64,000 nt of DNA from the NCBI GenBank assembly GCA_023395555.1, contig JAEWYQ010000086.1, forward strand, positions 48,747 through 112,746, read 5' to 3'. Position numbers and translations under genes: made by a program. Below the pieces are notes generated by a model. That model was not told where the DNA came from. It saw nothing but the letters and a program-made list of their open reading frames with translations, and searched no databases. The first letter of the stretch is position 1, and every line of letters starts with the position of its first letter. Positions 45,262 through 53,978 of the stretch are shown here, piece by piece. The DNA comes from Bacillota bacterium. Lineage in GTDB: Bacteria; Bacillota; Clostridia; Lachnospirales; Lachnospiraceae.

Positions 45262-46230
45262 ATGAAACCCAGGACTTTTTTGATCCTTCTTGGAATGGAA
45301 GCCGTGCTTTGTGTTGTACTTAGCATGATGCAGGAAGCATTTTCCGGAGTATTTACAGCGGCTATGGCATTCCCCTTCGAGCAAATCGGGATTTTGCTGC
45401 GAAGCCTCTCCCTGCTTAGGGGGATTGGCAATATAGCTGCTATTGTAATCTACACGGCAATCAGCTTGATTCCCGCCGTCGCTTTTCTTATGCTTCGGAA
45501 AAAACGAAAGCTTTATTTAGAGGACAGACTGCTTATACTCCTGAGTGCCGCTCTGTTTGTGGTGTTATATGTCATGATTAACCCAGGCGTTATCAGCCGG
45601 CTCCTCGGCAAAGCTTCCGGACTTGCCGTAAGCAAGGCTATATTAGGCGGTACAGTGCATTCTGTACTCTGCGGATATCTTATATTGAGAGTATTGCGCC
45701 TGTGCTTTGCCAGCGGTACGGAAAAGCTGCAACAGTATATGACCGTCCTGCTCCGGCTGTTGAACGCGCTGTTTGTGTATGTGATTTTCGGCGCCTGCTT
45801 TAACGATCTTCTGGATTCCATAGCGGCTCTCCGGGCTGGAAACACGGGTAACGAGCATCTGCTGGGCGTAAGCTATGCCTTTCTTGTTCTGCAATATGCA
45901 GTTGATGCTTTGCCATATGTTTTTAATGTTCTTGTGGTCTTTGCCGGAATTCGGCTGCTGGGTGAAATACAGGCTGACCGCTATTCCAATGAGAGTGTGG
46001 AGGCGGCCGGAAAGCTGTCCCATTTGTGCGGGGCGGCTCTTGCGGCAACGGTGCTCACTAACATTGGGTTTAACCTTCTGCAGCTTCTTTTTGCCCGGAG
46101 CCTGATGATCATCAACAGTTCGTTGAAGATCCCCATACTTTCTGTAGGCTTTGTGTTGGGCGCATTGCTGCTTTCACGGCTCCTTGCAGAGAATAAGCAG
46201 CTCAAGGATGATAACGATATGTTTATATAA
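45262..46230 (+). CDS. Multi-spanning membrane protein (DUF2975-like)
   Basis: Membrane protein of 322 residues with about eight hydrophobic segments and a short charged tail KQLKDDNDMFI. It resembles DUF2975 proteins in being followed at once by the small XRE regulator that normally accompanies them, but it is about twice the usual length, so the family call is tentative. GGAGG before 45262 selects this ATG over the one at 45250. Next gene starts 11 bases after. Confidence 0.7.
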   Translation: MKPRTFLILLGMEAVLCVVLSMMQEAFSGVFTAAMAFPFEQIGILLRSLSLLRGIGNIAAIVIYTAISLIPAVAFLMLRKKRKLYLEDRLLILLSAALFVVLYVMINPGVISRLLGKASGLAVSKAILGGTVHSVLCGYLILRVLRLCFASGTEKLQQYMTVLLRLLNALFVYVIFGACFNDLLDSIAALRAGNTGNEHLLGVSYAFLVLQYAVDALPYVFNVLVVFAGIRLLGEIQADRYSNESVEAAGKLSHLCGAALAATVLTNIGFNLLQLLFARSLMIINSSLKIPILSVGFVLGALLLSRLLAENKQLKDDNDMFI

Positions 46231-46240
46231 GAGGTGCGGG

Positions 46241-46471
46241 ATGGCGATAAGAGTATTTTTGGATGATATATTGAAAGCACGCAAAATGACCTCAAAGGAA
46301 TTGTGTTCCCTGGTAGGAATTACGGAAGCAAATCTGTCCATTCTTCGCAGCGGAAAGGCAAAGGGCGTACGTTTCGGTACGATCAACAAAATCTGCTGGC
46401 ATCTTGGCTGTGATGTGGGGGATATATTGAAATTTGATGGAAATCTGGAGGACGATGATGATGAAATATAA
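46241..46471 (+). CDS. Small XRE-type regulator (YozG-like)
   Basis: A 76-residue helix-turn-helix protein: MAIRVFLDDILKARKMTSKE, then LCSLVGITEANLSILRSGKA and INKICWHLGCDVGDIL, the signature of the small regulators paired with DUF2975 membrane proteins. The acidic tail DGNLEDDDDEI overlaps the start of the lipoprotein gene, so all three genes of the group are probably translated together. GAGGTG precedes the ATG. Confidence 0.9.
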   Translation: MAIRVFLDDILKARKMTSKELCSLVGITEANLSILRSGKAKGVRFGTINKICWHLGCDVGDILKFDGNLEDDDDEI

Positions 46472-47435
46472 AATGAGGATGGCAGCAGCCTTCCTTGCCG
46501 TCTTGATGCTGATTCCGCTGTCAGGATGTCAGCTGGCACGGGAGGACGCCGGATTAAGCAACCGGGAGGACAGATTGATCGGCGTCTTTTTAACTACCGA
46601 ATATCTTGACCTGTGGGATTTTGAAGGTTATCTGAACGACAATATCAAGAGTTTCTCCGGCGGAGAAATAAAGATGGACGGACCTATGGAACAGTATCAG
46701 GGCAGGCTGTACGCCGAGCTGAGGCCGAAAACACTGACTAATCCGGAGACGGGCGAAAAGACCGTGACAGAAGAATACATTTTTCCTGGTATAGAAGGCA
46801 TCCCGTATTTTGCTGCCAGGGTTCCCGACACTGCAGAACGTCAGGGTTATATCACTTCAGGGTCGGACGAGGCCATCAGCGACGGCCATATGTATTTGAA
46901 CTATGGCGACAAAGAGGACAGTACTGTCCTGAATGGAACGGTCTATGTATCCCCAGGCTCCGGCAGCACATATTATTTCAATCCGGTTTACCAGAGTGAA
47001 GATGACCGGGTCTATGCATTGTCCGGCAGCGGATTATCTACCGGCGGAATCCAGAGTGAGGGAGAGGTTTTTTCACGAACCCTGGATGCCAGCTACACAT
47101 CAACAGAAAATGGGAAAACAAAATCAGAGAGTATCTCAGTGAAGGTTTCCATTAATGTAATGTTCCCTCCGGAAGAAATTACGATTTTACAGATGGATGC
47201 AGACAGTGCTGTGGTCTCCAGAAGGGAATATGCCCCGGAGGAAATACCTGAATCAATTACGCCGGAGGCCAATACTGAGTATATCATAGTCGAGATTCGC
47301 AAGACGCATCCAAGCGATAGTACTTTTATTACACGGAAGCTGTATGGCAGGGACGTGGAGTCTCTTGAGACCTTCTATAGACGAGCTAATGGCATATGCG
47401 TTAAAAAATGGGTGCCAATAAAATGGTCAAAATAA
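46461..47435 (+). CDS. Putative lipoprotein of unknown function
   Basis: About 324 residues. The signal peptide MKYKMRMAAAFLAVLMLIPL ends at SGC, a lipobox. The mature part is hydrophilic and beta-rich, with no domain that I recognise (DRLIGVFLTTEYLDLWDFEG near the start, TEYIIVEIRKTHPSDSTFI near the end). Three consecutive ATGs (46455, 46458, 46461) follow GGAGG; the last gives the best spacing. The start lies inside the upstream regulator gene. Confidence 0.8.
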   Translation: MKYKMRMAAAFLAVLMLIPLSGCQLAREDAGLSNREDRLIGVFLTTEYLDLWDFEGYLNDNIKSFSGGEIKMDGPMEQYQGRLYAELRPKTLTNPETGEKTVTEEYIFPGIEGIPYFAARVPDTAERQGYITSGSDEAISDGHMYLNYGDKEDSTVLNGTVYVSPGSGSTYYFNPVYQSEDDRVYALSGSGLSTGGIQSEGEVFSRTLDASYTSTENGKTKSESISVKVSINVMFPPEEITILQMDADSAVVSRREYAPEEIPESITPEANTEYIIVEIRKTHPSDSTFITRKLYGRDVESLETFYRRANGICVKKWVPIKWSK

Positions 47436-47606
47436 AGTCCATTCATACAGCGGGATCATACGAACCTTAAATGCGGATAAAGTTTGTGAAAATGCTTTAC
47501 CTTTGGGGATGATTATACTATAATGTTCGAGAGCACACCATGTCCGCAAGTATCCATGGTATGGGTGCGGATCTTTAGTAAATTGTCTGGAGGTATCAAA
47601 GTATTA

Positions 47607-48893
47607 ATGAAGAAGAACAAGTGGGTGAGAACATTGCGTTCTCACCCGTTATTTGACCTGATGTATACTATCGAAGGGAATGCAAAGCCTTTAATTCTCA
47701 TTGAACCCCTATGGGGGATTCCTTATAATCTGCTGGCCCCCTTCACTACGCTGTACATGGTGGCGATGGGAGTCACCGATGTGCAGATCGGACTGATTCT
47801 TTCCATTGCCATGGTGGTTCAGGTGGCCTTTTCCTTCATGGGAGGAATTATAGCGGACAAGCTGGGGCGGCGCATCACTACGATGCTGGGAGATTTCTTC
47901 GGCTGGAGTATTGCCTGCTTTATATGGGCCATCTCGCAGAATTTCTGGTTTTTCCTCATTGCGGTTCTGATGAACAGCTTTGAGCAGATTAACCAGACGG
48001 CCTGGTACTGCCTGCTGATTGAGGATTCCAAGGAAAAAGACATCCTGAATATCTTTAACTGGATTACCATCGGGGGCCTGGTGTCGGTATTCTTCGCCCC
48101 CATCTCAGGACTGCTGATCGGACGGTTCTCGCTGGTGCCGGTTATCCGGGGTGTTTATCTGTCCTTCAGTATTACCATGCTGCTGAAAACCATAATCACC
48201 ATGCGCTATACAAAGGAAACCCGGCAGGGAGCGGTGCGGAGGCAGGCCACCAAAGGAGTGTCGGTATGGAAGCTGATGTCGGAATATAAGCAGCTGGTTC
48301 CCCGTATCTTCCGCAATAAGGCTACGGTGCAGACACTGGCAATTATGATGATTGTTTATATTACCGGTATGATAAATGGAAACTTTTTCGGGCTTTACGT
48401 TAATCTGAGACTGGGAATTCCCAAGCAATATCTGGCCTTCTTTCCTATTCTGCGTGCCATCGTGATGATTGTGTTTATGTTTGCAATACAGCATCGGCTG
48501 GAGCGCTTAAGCCTGAAAATCCCCATGCAGGTGGGGCTGGTAATGTATGTATTATGCCAGCTGCTGCTGATTTTCAGTCCGGCGAACCAGATATTGCCGG
48601 TGGCATTGTTCACCCTGATGGAAGCGGTGGCCAATGCTCTGGTGATGCCCCGCAAGGATGCCATGCAGGCTATGAATGTAGACCCGGCGGAGCGGGCGCG
48701 GATCGTAGCATTGCTGACGGCCTTTATGATCGGTTTCTCCTCACCCTTTGGGTACGTGGTAGGATTGCTTTCCAGCATTGACCGAAGGCTTCCCTTTGTG
48801 TTAAGCAGCTGCCTGTATCTTTTGGCGATTGTGGTTATTTCACGCTTCAAGGAGCGCAAACCGGCTATGGAGTCCCAGATATCATCGGAATAA
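47607..48893 (+). CDS. Major facilitator superfamily transporter
   Basis: Twelve-helix permease of about 428 residues. The MFS loop 2-3 signature appears as GGIIADKLGRRITTMLGDFF near 75, and a basic central loop (TKETRQGAVRRQATK) separates the halves. The substrate is unknown; efflux or sugar roles are both possible. The frame extends up to 47523, but those codons look unlike a transporter start. GGAGG lies 13 bases before the ATG at 47607, a rather long gap. Confidence 0.85.
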   Translation: MKKNKWVRTLRSHPLFDLMYTIEGNAKPLILIEPLWGIPYNLLAPFTTLYMVAMGVTDVQIGLILSIAMVVQVAFSFMGGIIADKLGRRITTMLGDFFGWSIACFIWAISQNFWFFLIAVLMNSFEQINQTAWYCLLIEDSKEKDILNIFNWITIGGLVSVFFAPISGLLIGRFSLVPVIRGVYLSFSITMLLKTIITMRYTKETRQGAVRRQATKGVSVWKLMSEYKQLVPRIFRNKATVQTLAIMMIVYITGMINGNFFGLYVNLRLGIPKQYLAFFPILRAIVMIVFMFAIQHRLERLSLKIPMQVGLVMYVLCQLLLIFSPANQILPVALFTLMEAVANALVMPRKDAMQAMNVDPAERARIVALLTAFMIGFSSPFGYVVGLLSSIDRRLPFVLSSCLYLLAIVVISRFKERKPAMESQISSE

Positions 48894-48961
48894 CAGATTG
48901 CCGCCGGCTGAATGGTTACACCAGCACACATAGATCAATATACATAGATCGAAATAGCAGA

Positions 48962-49003
48962 AACGGGGCCGTTGCAGGGGAATTCCTGCAAGGCCCCGTT
49001 TTC
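48962..49003. terminator. Bidirectional terminator
   Basis: AACGGGGCC (48962-48970) pairs with GGCCCCGTT (48992-49000), with TTGCAGG/CCTGCAA inside, and TTTC after it. It separates the converging MFS and C39-like peptidase genes. Confidence 0.85.
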
Positions 49004-49007
49004 ATTG

Positions 49008-49838
49008 TCAGAAATATTTATCCGTGATATAGACCAGACTGGAGGTGGAGGGTGTGCTGTGGCTATCGATATAATCCCGGTATTCCTCATAGTTAATATA
49101 GTATTGTTTGCCCCAGGAGGAGATACGCAGCATAATCCGGCCGGTTACCTCATCCTTAATCAGGGCGGTTACGGTAACATAATGTCCGTTGATCCCTTCT
49201 TCCGCGGTTTTATAATAATAGGGCTTAGAGGCTTCGGCCATGGGCTCCTGGCCTTTGGCACCGGGGTCCAGATAATCGATTTCCTTCAGTTCATAGAAAG
49301 GAATTCCCTTGCGTCCCCAGAGCTTCGGGACATTTGGGCCGATGGAGAGTATGACCGGGAGATCCCTGCCCAGCATCTCTTCAATTCTGTCATACATATC
49401 GTAGTAATTCAGCTTCCATTTCCAGGCGGCTTTCAGACCAAGTCCGTAAGTGCGGGAATAGGAGCGGACGGCGCGGGCAATAGAAGGGCCAAGTACGGTG
49501 ACCAATGGCTTGGTTTTAATATAGCTATGATGAATGGTATAGACATAGGGGATATAATCCATATAATTAATTCCGTTTTGCCGGATAATTGCAGAATCAG
49601 TAACAGGAGTCCGAAAGGAGCTGTTTTGCATTGCAAGATATAGAAAGAGATCCGCGGTGGCAATGGTCCCGCAGCCATAATTATGGAGAATATAATCCTT
49701 ACCATACCGGTGATTTGCAGAAAACCACATCTGGCTTCCTCCGAAATATTTGTCGTTGTTCTTGATTACAGGAAGATAGTCGGGCCGGCGAAGCGTGATG
49801 ATCACATTGTCTTTAAATGGCACAGTAAATTCTCCCAT
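49008..49838 (-). CDS. C39-like (papain-fold) cysteine peptidase
   Basis: Protein of about 276 residues with the C39-like peptidase pattern: Cys in NYGCGTIATADLFLY near 52, His in NGHYVTVTAL near 215 and the SSWGKQYYINYEEY block near 238, where the third residue of the triad would fall. No signal peptide or membrane segment is seen, so it may act inside the cell. GAGGA lies before two adjacent ATGs (49841 and 49838); a further ATG at 49880 has no ribosome binding site. Substrate unknown. Confidence 0.75.
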   Translation of the reverse strand: MGEFTVPFKDNVIITLRRPDYLPVIKNNDKYFGGSQMWFSANHRYGKDYILHNYGCGTIATADLFLYLAMQNSSFRTPVTDSAIIRQNGINYMDYIPYVYTIHHSYIKTKPLVTVLGPSIARAVRSYSRTYGLGLKAAWKWKLNYYDMYDRIEEMLGRDLPVILSIGPNVPKLWGRKGIPFYELKEIDYLDPGAKGQEPMAEASKPYYYKTAEEGINGHYVTVTALIKDEVTGRIMLRISSWGKQYYINYEEYRDYIDSHSTPSTSSLVYITDKYF

Positions 49839-49940
49839 CATGATATCCTCACAATAGTTTATTCCGTTTCGCTTGTTCATGTTGCAGGGATAATGCTATA
49901 AAACAAATGATGGAATAGCACTCCCCTTTGGCGATATTAA

Positions 49941-49990
49941 CATAAGAGGGCGTACTGCAAAAGCTGGTTTTACAATACGCCCCTCTTATG
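49941..49990. terminator. Inverted repeat after the ABC-F gene
   Basis: CATAAGAGGGCGTA (from 49941) pairs with TACGCCCCTCTTATG (to 49990), with one bulge. It lies just downstream of the ABC-F gene, which is read on the minus strand. Confidence 0.65.
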
Positions 49991-50000
49991 TTACGTAAAT

Positions 50001-51641
50001 TTATTCTTCGCCGCTTTCATCCTCGGCAGCAAACTGGCTGATCTGTCTCTTTCTGGCCTGTTCGTCACTGTCAAGATATTCGTCATAGGTGGTAATCTTA
50101 TCAATCAGATGCCCGTTGTAAATCTCCATAATACGGTTAGCCGTAGTCTGGATAAACTGATGGTCGGGAGAGGTGAACAAAGCAACACCCGGGAATTTAA
50201 TCAGGCCGTTGTTCAAGGCGGTGATGGATTCCATGTCCAGATGGTTCGTGGGCTCATCCAGAACCAGCACATTGGCTCCGGCAATCATCATCTTGGATAG
50301 GAGAACGCGCACCCGCTCTCCTCCGGAGAGCACATTTACCTTCTTGGAGCCTTCCTCACCGGCAAAGAGCATTCTGCCCATGAAGCCGCGGACATAGGTG
50401 ACATCCTTTTCCGGGGAGAAGGGCATCAGGAAATCAACGATGGTCTCATCCCCTGCGAAAAGCTTCGTATTGTCCTTGGGGAAATAAGACACATTGGTGG
50501 TGACGCCCCATTTATAGCTGCCCTCATCCGGCTCTTCCTCTCCGGCGAGAATCTTGAACAGGAGGGTAGTGGCCTGGGTGTTGGGGCCGACAAACGCGAT
50601 CTTATCCTCTCTTCCCACAATAAAGGAAATGTTATCCAACACCTTGACTCCATCCACATATTTCGTCAGATTTTCTACCGTAAGAACCTCGTTGCCGATT
50701 TCACGGCTGGGACGGAAATCGATATAGGGATATTTTCTGCTGGAGGGACGTATGTCATCCAGCTCGATTTTCTCAAGGGCCTTCTTTCTGGAGGTAGCCT
50801 GCTTGGATTTGGAGGCGTTGGCGCTGAAGCGCTGGATGAATTCCTGCAGCTCCTTGATCTTCTCCTCTTTCTTCTTGTTGGCTTCCTTCATCTGCTTTAC
50901 CATCAGCTGGCTGGACTCATACCAGAAATCATAATTGCCGGAATAGAGCTGTATCTTGGCATAATCAATATCCGCAATATGAGTACATACCTTATTCAGG
51001 AAATAACGGTCATGGGATACCACGATAACGGTATTCTCAAAATTAATCAAAAATTCCTCCAGCCAGCGGATCGCTTCCAGATCCAGATGGTTGGTGGGCT
51101 CGTCGAGGAGCAGGATATCCGGGTTGCCGAAGAGCGCCTGGGCAAGAAGAACCTTTACCTTCTCACCGCCGTTCAGTTCGCTCATCTGTTTGTAATGAAG
51201 CTCCGTCTCGATGCCCAGACCGTTGAGGAGGGACGCGGCATTGGCCTCCGCCTCCCAGCCGTCCATGGCGGCAAATTCTCCTTCCAGCTCGCTGGCGCGG
51301 ATTCCGTCTTCTTCCGTAAAATCCTCCTTGGCGTAGATAACTTCCTTTTCCTTCATAATCTCATACAGACGCTTATTGCCCATAATGACGGTGTCCAGAA
51401 CCTGGTAAGCGTCGTACTTGAAGTGATCCTGCTGTAAGAAGGACAGCCGCTGTCCGGGGGTGATGATCACATCCCCCTTGCTGGGCTCAAGCTGCCCGTT
51501 TAATATCTTCAGAAAGGTGGATTTACCGGCACCGTTGGCGCCGATCAGCCCGTAGCAGTTGCCCTCGGTGAATTTGATATTCACGTCCTCAAACAACGCC
51601 CGCTTTCCTATTCTAAGTGTAATATTACTTGCCTGTATCAT
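50001..51641 (-). CDS. ABC-F family ATPase with degenerate second ATP site
   Basis: Soluble twin-ATPase of 546 residues, of the YkpA/YbiT type that acts on ribosomes. The first domain is intact: Walker A GANGAGKST near 37, signature LNGGEKVK, Walker B ILLLDEPTNHLD and switch His VSHDRYF. A charged linker follows (about 240-300). In the second domain the Walker A reads GPNTQATTLLF, without the lysine, and the switch reads TSPDHQF, Pro instead of His; the signature LSGGERVR and Walker B VLVLDEPTNHLD remain. CAGGAGG precedes the ATG. Tail DESGEE is acidic. Confidence 0.94.
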   Translation of the reverse strand: MIQASNITLRIGKRALFEDVNIKFTEGNCYGLIGANGAGKSTFLKILNGQLEPSKGDVIITPGQRLSFLQQDHFKYDAYQVLDTVIMGNKRLYEIMKEKEVIYAKEDFTEEDGIRASELEGEFAAMDGWEAEANAASLLNGLGIETELHYKQMSELNGGEKVKVLLAQALFGNPDILLLDEPTNHLDLEAIRWLEEFLINFENTVIVVSHDRYFLNKVCTHIADIDYAKIQLYSGNYDFWYESSQLMVKQMKEANKKKEEKIKELQEFIQRFSANASKSKQATSRKKALEKIELDDIRPSSRKYPYIDFRPSREIGNEVLTVENLTKYVDGVKVLDNISFIVGREDKIAFVGPNTQATTLLFKILAGEEEPDEGSYKWGVTTNVSYFPKDNTKLFAGDETIVDFLMPFSPEKDVTYVRGFMGRMLFAGEEGSKKVNVLSGGERVRVLLSKMMIAGANVLVLDEPTNHLDMESITALNNGLIKFPGVALFTSPDHQFIQTTANRIMEIYNGHLIDKITTYDEYLDSDEQARKRQISQFAAEDESGEE

Positions 51642-51884
51642 GAGAAACCTCCTGGTAACATTCTTTATGTTTTGAACTCCTGTTTTCTATATCAGCCTGG
51701 GCAGCAGTGGGATAGCCCATGCAATTGCTGACATAATCGCCATTTATATTGTATCGTATATTCATTATTTTGCAAGAGAAAACTGCTGTGATTTAGGAAA
51801 ATGTATACATCGTCATCAATATTTGCTATAATACACTATGACAAAATATAATGCGTGTCGGCTTACGCAGGAATGGAGAACAGG

Positions 51885-52517
51885 ATGAAAAGCATATTTC
51901 AAGACGGACAAGTAGTATTATTTCAAGGAGACAGCATTACGGACTGCGGGAGAGACCGCGGCGATATCACTTCCCTGGGAGGGGGATATGCCGGTGTGGT
52001 AGCCAGCTTATACCGGACCTTATTTCCCCAGGCAAAGGTGAGCTTTATTAACAAGGGAATCAGCGGAAACCGGGCGAAGGACCTGCTGGCCCGCTATGAG
52101 GAGGACTTTCGTTCGATCCGGCCGGATTACTTATCGATTCTAATCGGGATAAATGATACCTGGAGAAGATACGACAACAACGACCCCACCAGCAGTGAAG
52201 AGTTCGAGGATACATACCGGGAGCTGCTGACGAAGCTTCGCCGGGATCTGCCGGATTGCAAGCTGATCATGATCGAGCCTTTCCTGCTTAACTCTCTGCC
52301 GGACAGGGCTGCATGGAGAGAGGATCTGGATCCGAAAATTCATGTGGTGAGAAAGCTGGCGAAGGAATTCGCTGACTATTACATTCCTATGGATGGCATC
52401 TTTGCAAAAGAAGAGGTAGAGGAGTATACCTGCAAGGAGCTGGCGGAGGACGGAGTTCATCCCAGTGAAACCGGACACCGGATCATAGCAGAGGAATATT
52501 TGAAGTTATTTATATAA
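51885..52517 (+). CDS. SGNH/GDSL-type esterase
   Basis: Serine esterase or acetylhydrolase of 210 residues. All four SGNH blocks are present: Ser in FQGDSIT (block I), Gly in NKGISGNRAKDLL (II), Asn in IGINDTW (III) and Asp-x-x-His in EDGVHPSETGH (V). No signal peptide, so it is probably cytosolic. GGAG about nine bases before 51885 supports this start; GTG 51855 and ATG 51873 are alternatives. It may act on acetylated sugars, but the substrate is not shown. Confidence 0.9.
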   Translation: MKSIFQDGQVVLFQGDSITDCGRDRGDITSLGGGYAGVVASLYRTLFPQAKVSFINKGISGNRAKDLLARYEEDFRSIRPDYLSILIGINDTWRRYDNNDPTSSEEFEDTYRELLTKLRRDLPDCKLIMIEPFLLNSLPDRAAWREDLDPKIHVVRKLAKEFADYYIPMDGIFAKEEVEEYTCKELAEDGVHPSETGHRIIAEEYLKLFI

Positions 52518-52523
52518 TTTCAC

Positions 52524-52724
52524 GTAGCGGCGCGGACTGTGACAGGGAAGAGGGAGAGCGTGGTTCTCCTGTAATGCACCGTATGGAAGAGATGTGATTG
52601 GATTTGTATGGCACAGACGAACATACTTGTACGACAGTGACATACAAATCCAGTCATATGTCTTCCATTCTGTGTGTGAAGGAGAACCACGCTCTCCCTC
52701 TTCCCTGTCACAGCCTGCCGTTAC
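52524..52724. repeat. Long palindromic repeat element, copy 2
   Basis: A 201-bp inverted repeat. Bases 52537-52569 are perfectly complementary to 52681-52713 (33 pairs), with further partial pairing outside (GTAGCGG with CCGTTAC). The core matches the reverse complement of copy 1 (20173-20280) at about nine bases in ten, including ATGGAAGAGAT, GATTGGATTTGTA and GGCACAGACGAACAT. The arms share only the CAGGGAAGAGG block with copy 1. No transposase nearby. Confidence 0.9.
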
Positions 52725-52841
52725 AATTAATTGTTTTTAAAATGTTCACGAAACGTTAATACCTTCTACACAAATCGAGGTTATACTAACAATATGAAAC
52801 AGCCAATCATAATTTTTTTCATAAACCTCCTCCTCCCTACA

Positions 52842-52871
52842 AGCCAACTTGAATAAGTTGGCTTTAGTTTT
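52842..52871 (+). terminator. Small rho-independent terminator
   Basis: AGCCAACTT (52842-52850) pairs with AAGTTGGCT (52855-52863) around GAAT, followed by TTAGTTTTG. It lies between copy 2 of the palindromic repeat and the esterase gene, so a short transcript may end here. Confidence 0.65.
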
Positions 52872-52919
52872 GGGATTCATTTGACTTTTATAACCATTAT
52901 GAGTAGAATAAAATTGGCT

Positions 52920-52944
52920 GGTGTCAGGACGGGTGCCTGACACC
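52920..52944. repeat. GGTGTCAGG / CCTGACACC hairpin motif, copy 2
   Basis: GGTGTCAGG (52920-52928) pairs with CCTGACACC (52936-52944). It contains the same word as 23958-23970 and lies just before the esterase gene. Confidence 0.5.
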
Positions 52945-52966
52945 TGGTACCCGAATGGAGGTCTAT

Positions 52967-53899
52967 ATGGCAATCAATAACGCAATGAGAATGGCTCTGC
53001 GTGCTTTGTCTTATCCGGAACTGGATCTGAAGAAAACCTATAAGCTGCAGAGACAGCTGAAAACAGCTGCCAATCCTGTCATCCGGCCGTTGTATAAGAT
53101 GTGGGATCATAAGGTATGCCTGGAGGACTACGAGATTCCGGTCCGGGTCTTTCTGCCTTCTCCGGAATATACCCTGAATAAGCTGCTGATTTTCTTCCAC
53201 GGCGGAGGATGGGTCATCGGCAATATTGATAACTACACCAGAGTGTGTGCAAATATGGCGAAACAGACGGGACATCTGGTGATATCCGTGGATTACCGGC
53301 TGGCGCCGGAGTATAAATTCCCCGCGGCACCGGAGGATTGCTATGCGGTCACCAAGGAGATATATGAAAATGCGGAGCTGTTTCAGGTAAAGCCGGAGGA
53401 TATTACCCTGATCGGCGACAGCGCAGGGGGGAATCTGGCGGCGGCGGTATCCCTGATGGCCAGGGATCGCGGAAGCTTTCTGCCTGCCGCACAGATATTA
53501 ATCTATCCGGCGACAGACAGCGACCACAGCGAGAGCTCGCCGTATCCCTCGATCATAGAGAATGGCAGGGATTTTTTGCTGACTTCAAAACGCATCTGTG
53601 AATATATGGATTTATATATCAGCTGTGAGGAGGATTTGCAGAATCCCTATCTGGCTCCGATACGGGCGAAGGATCTGTCCGGCCAGCCCAGGACATTGAT
53701 CATTACGGCCGAATATGATCCCTTGAGGGACGAAGCAGAGGCCTATGGCAGGAAGCTCTTTGAAGCCGGCAACGAGGTGGAGGTATACCGTATGAAGGAT
53801 GCCCTGCATGGCTTCCTCTCTCTGCCGAAGCATTTTGTTCATGTAAAAAGAAGCTATGAATTGATGAACCGTTTTCTGAACGGTGCGGAGAAAGAATGA
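52967..53899 (+). CDS. Alpha/beta-hydrolase esterase, HSL family
   Basis: Carboxylesterase of 310 residues in the hormone-sensitive-lipase group. The oxyanion motif is HGGGWVIGN near 83, the nucleophile is in GDSAGGNLAAA near 153, the acid in TAEYDPLRDEA near 250 and the His in DALHGFLSLP near 283. GGAGG before 52967 chooses the second ATG. It is the first of four genes that all suggest acyl-group chemistry (acyltransferase, zinc-ribbon membrane protein, TraX), spaced by 44 to 97 bases. Confidence 0.93.
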   Translation: MAINNAMRMALRALSYPELDLKKTYKLQRQLKTAANPVIRPLYKMWDHKVCLEDYEIPVRVFLPSPEYTLNKLLIFFHGGGWVIGNIDNYTRVCANMAKQTGHLVISVDYRLAPEYKFPAAPEDCYAVTKEIYENAELFQVKPEDITLIGDSAGGNLAAAVSLMARDRGSFLPAAQILIYPATDSDHSESSPYPSIIENGRDFLLTSKRICEYMDLYISCEEDLQNPYLAPIRAKDLSGQPRTLIITAEYDPLRDEAEAYGRKLFEAGNEVEVYRMKDALHGFLSLPKHFVHVKRSYELMNRFLNGAEKE

Positions 53900-53978
53900 T
53901 TCGGAAAGAATACCGCCCGGCGAATCGGTTCATAATCAGATAGACATCAAAAGCTGCCGGAAAGGGGGATTGTGACTG

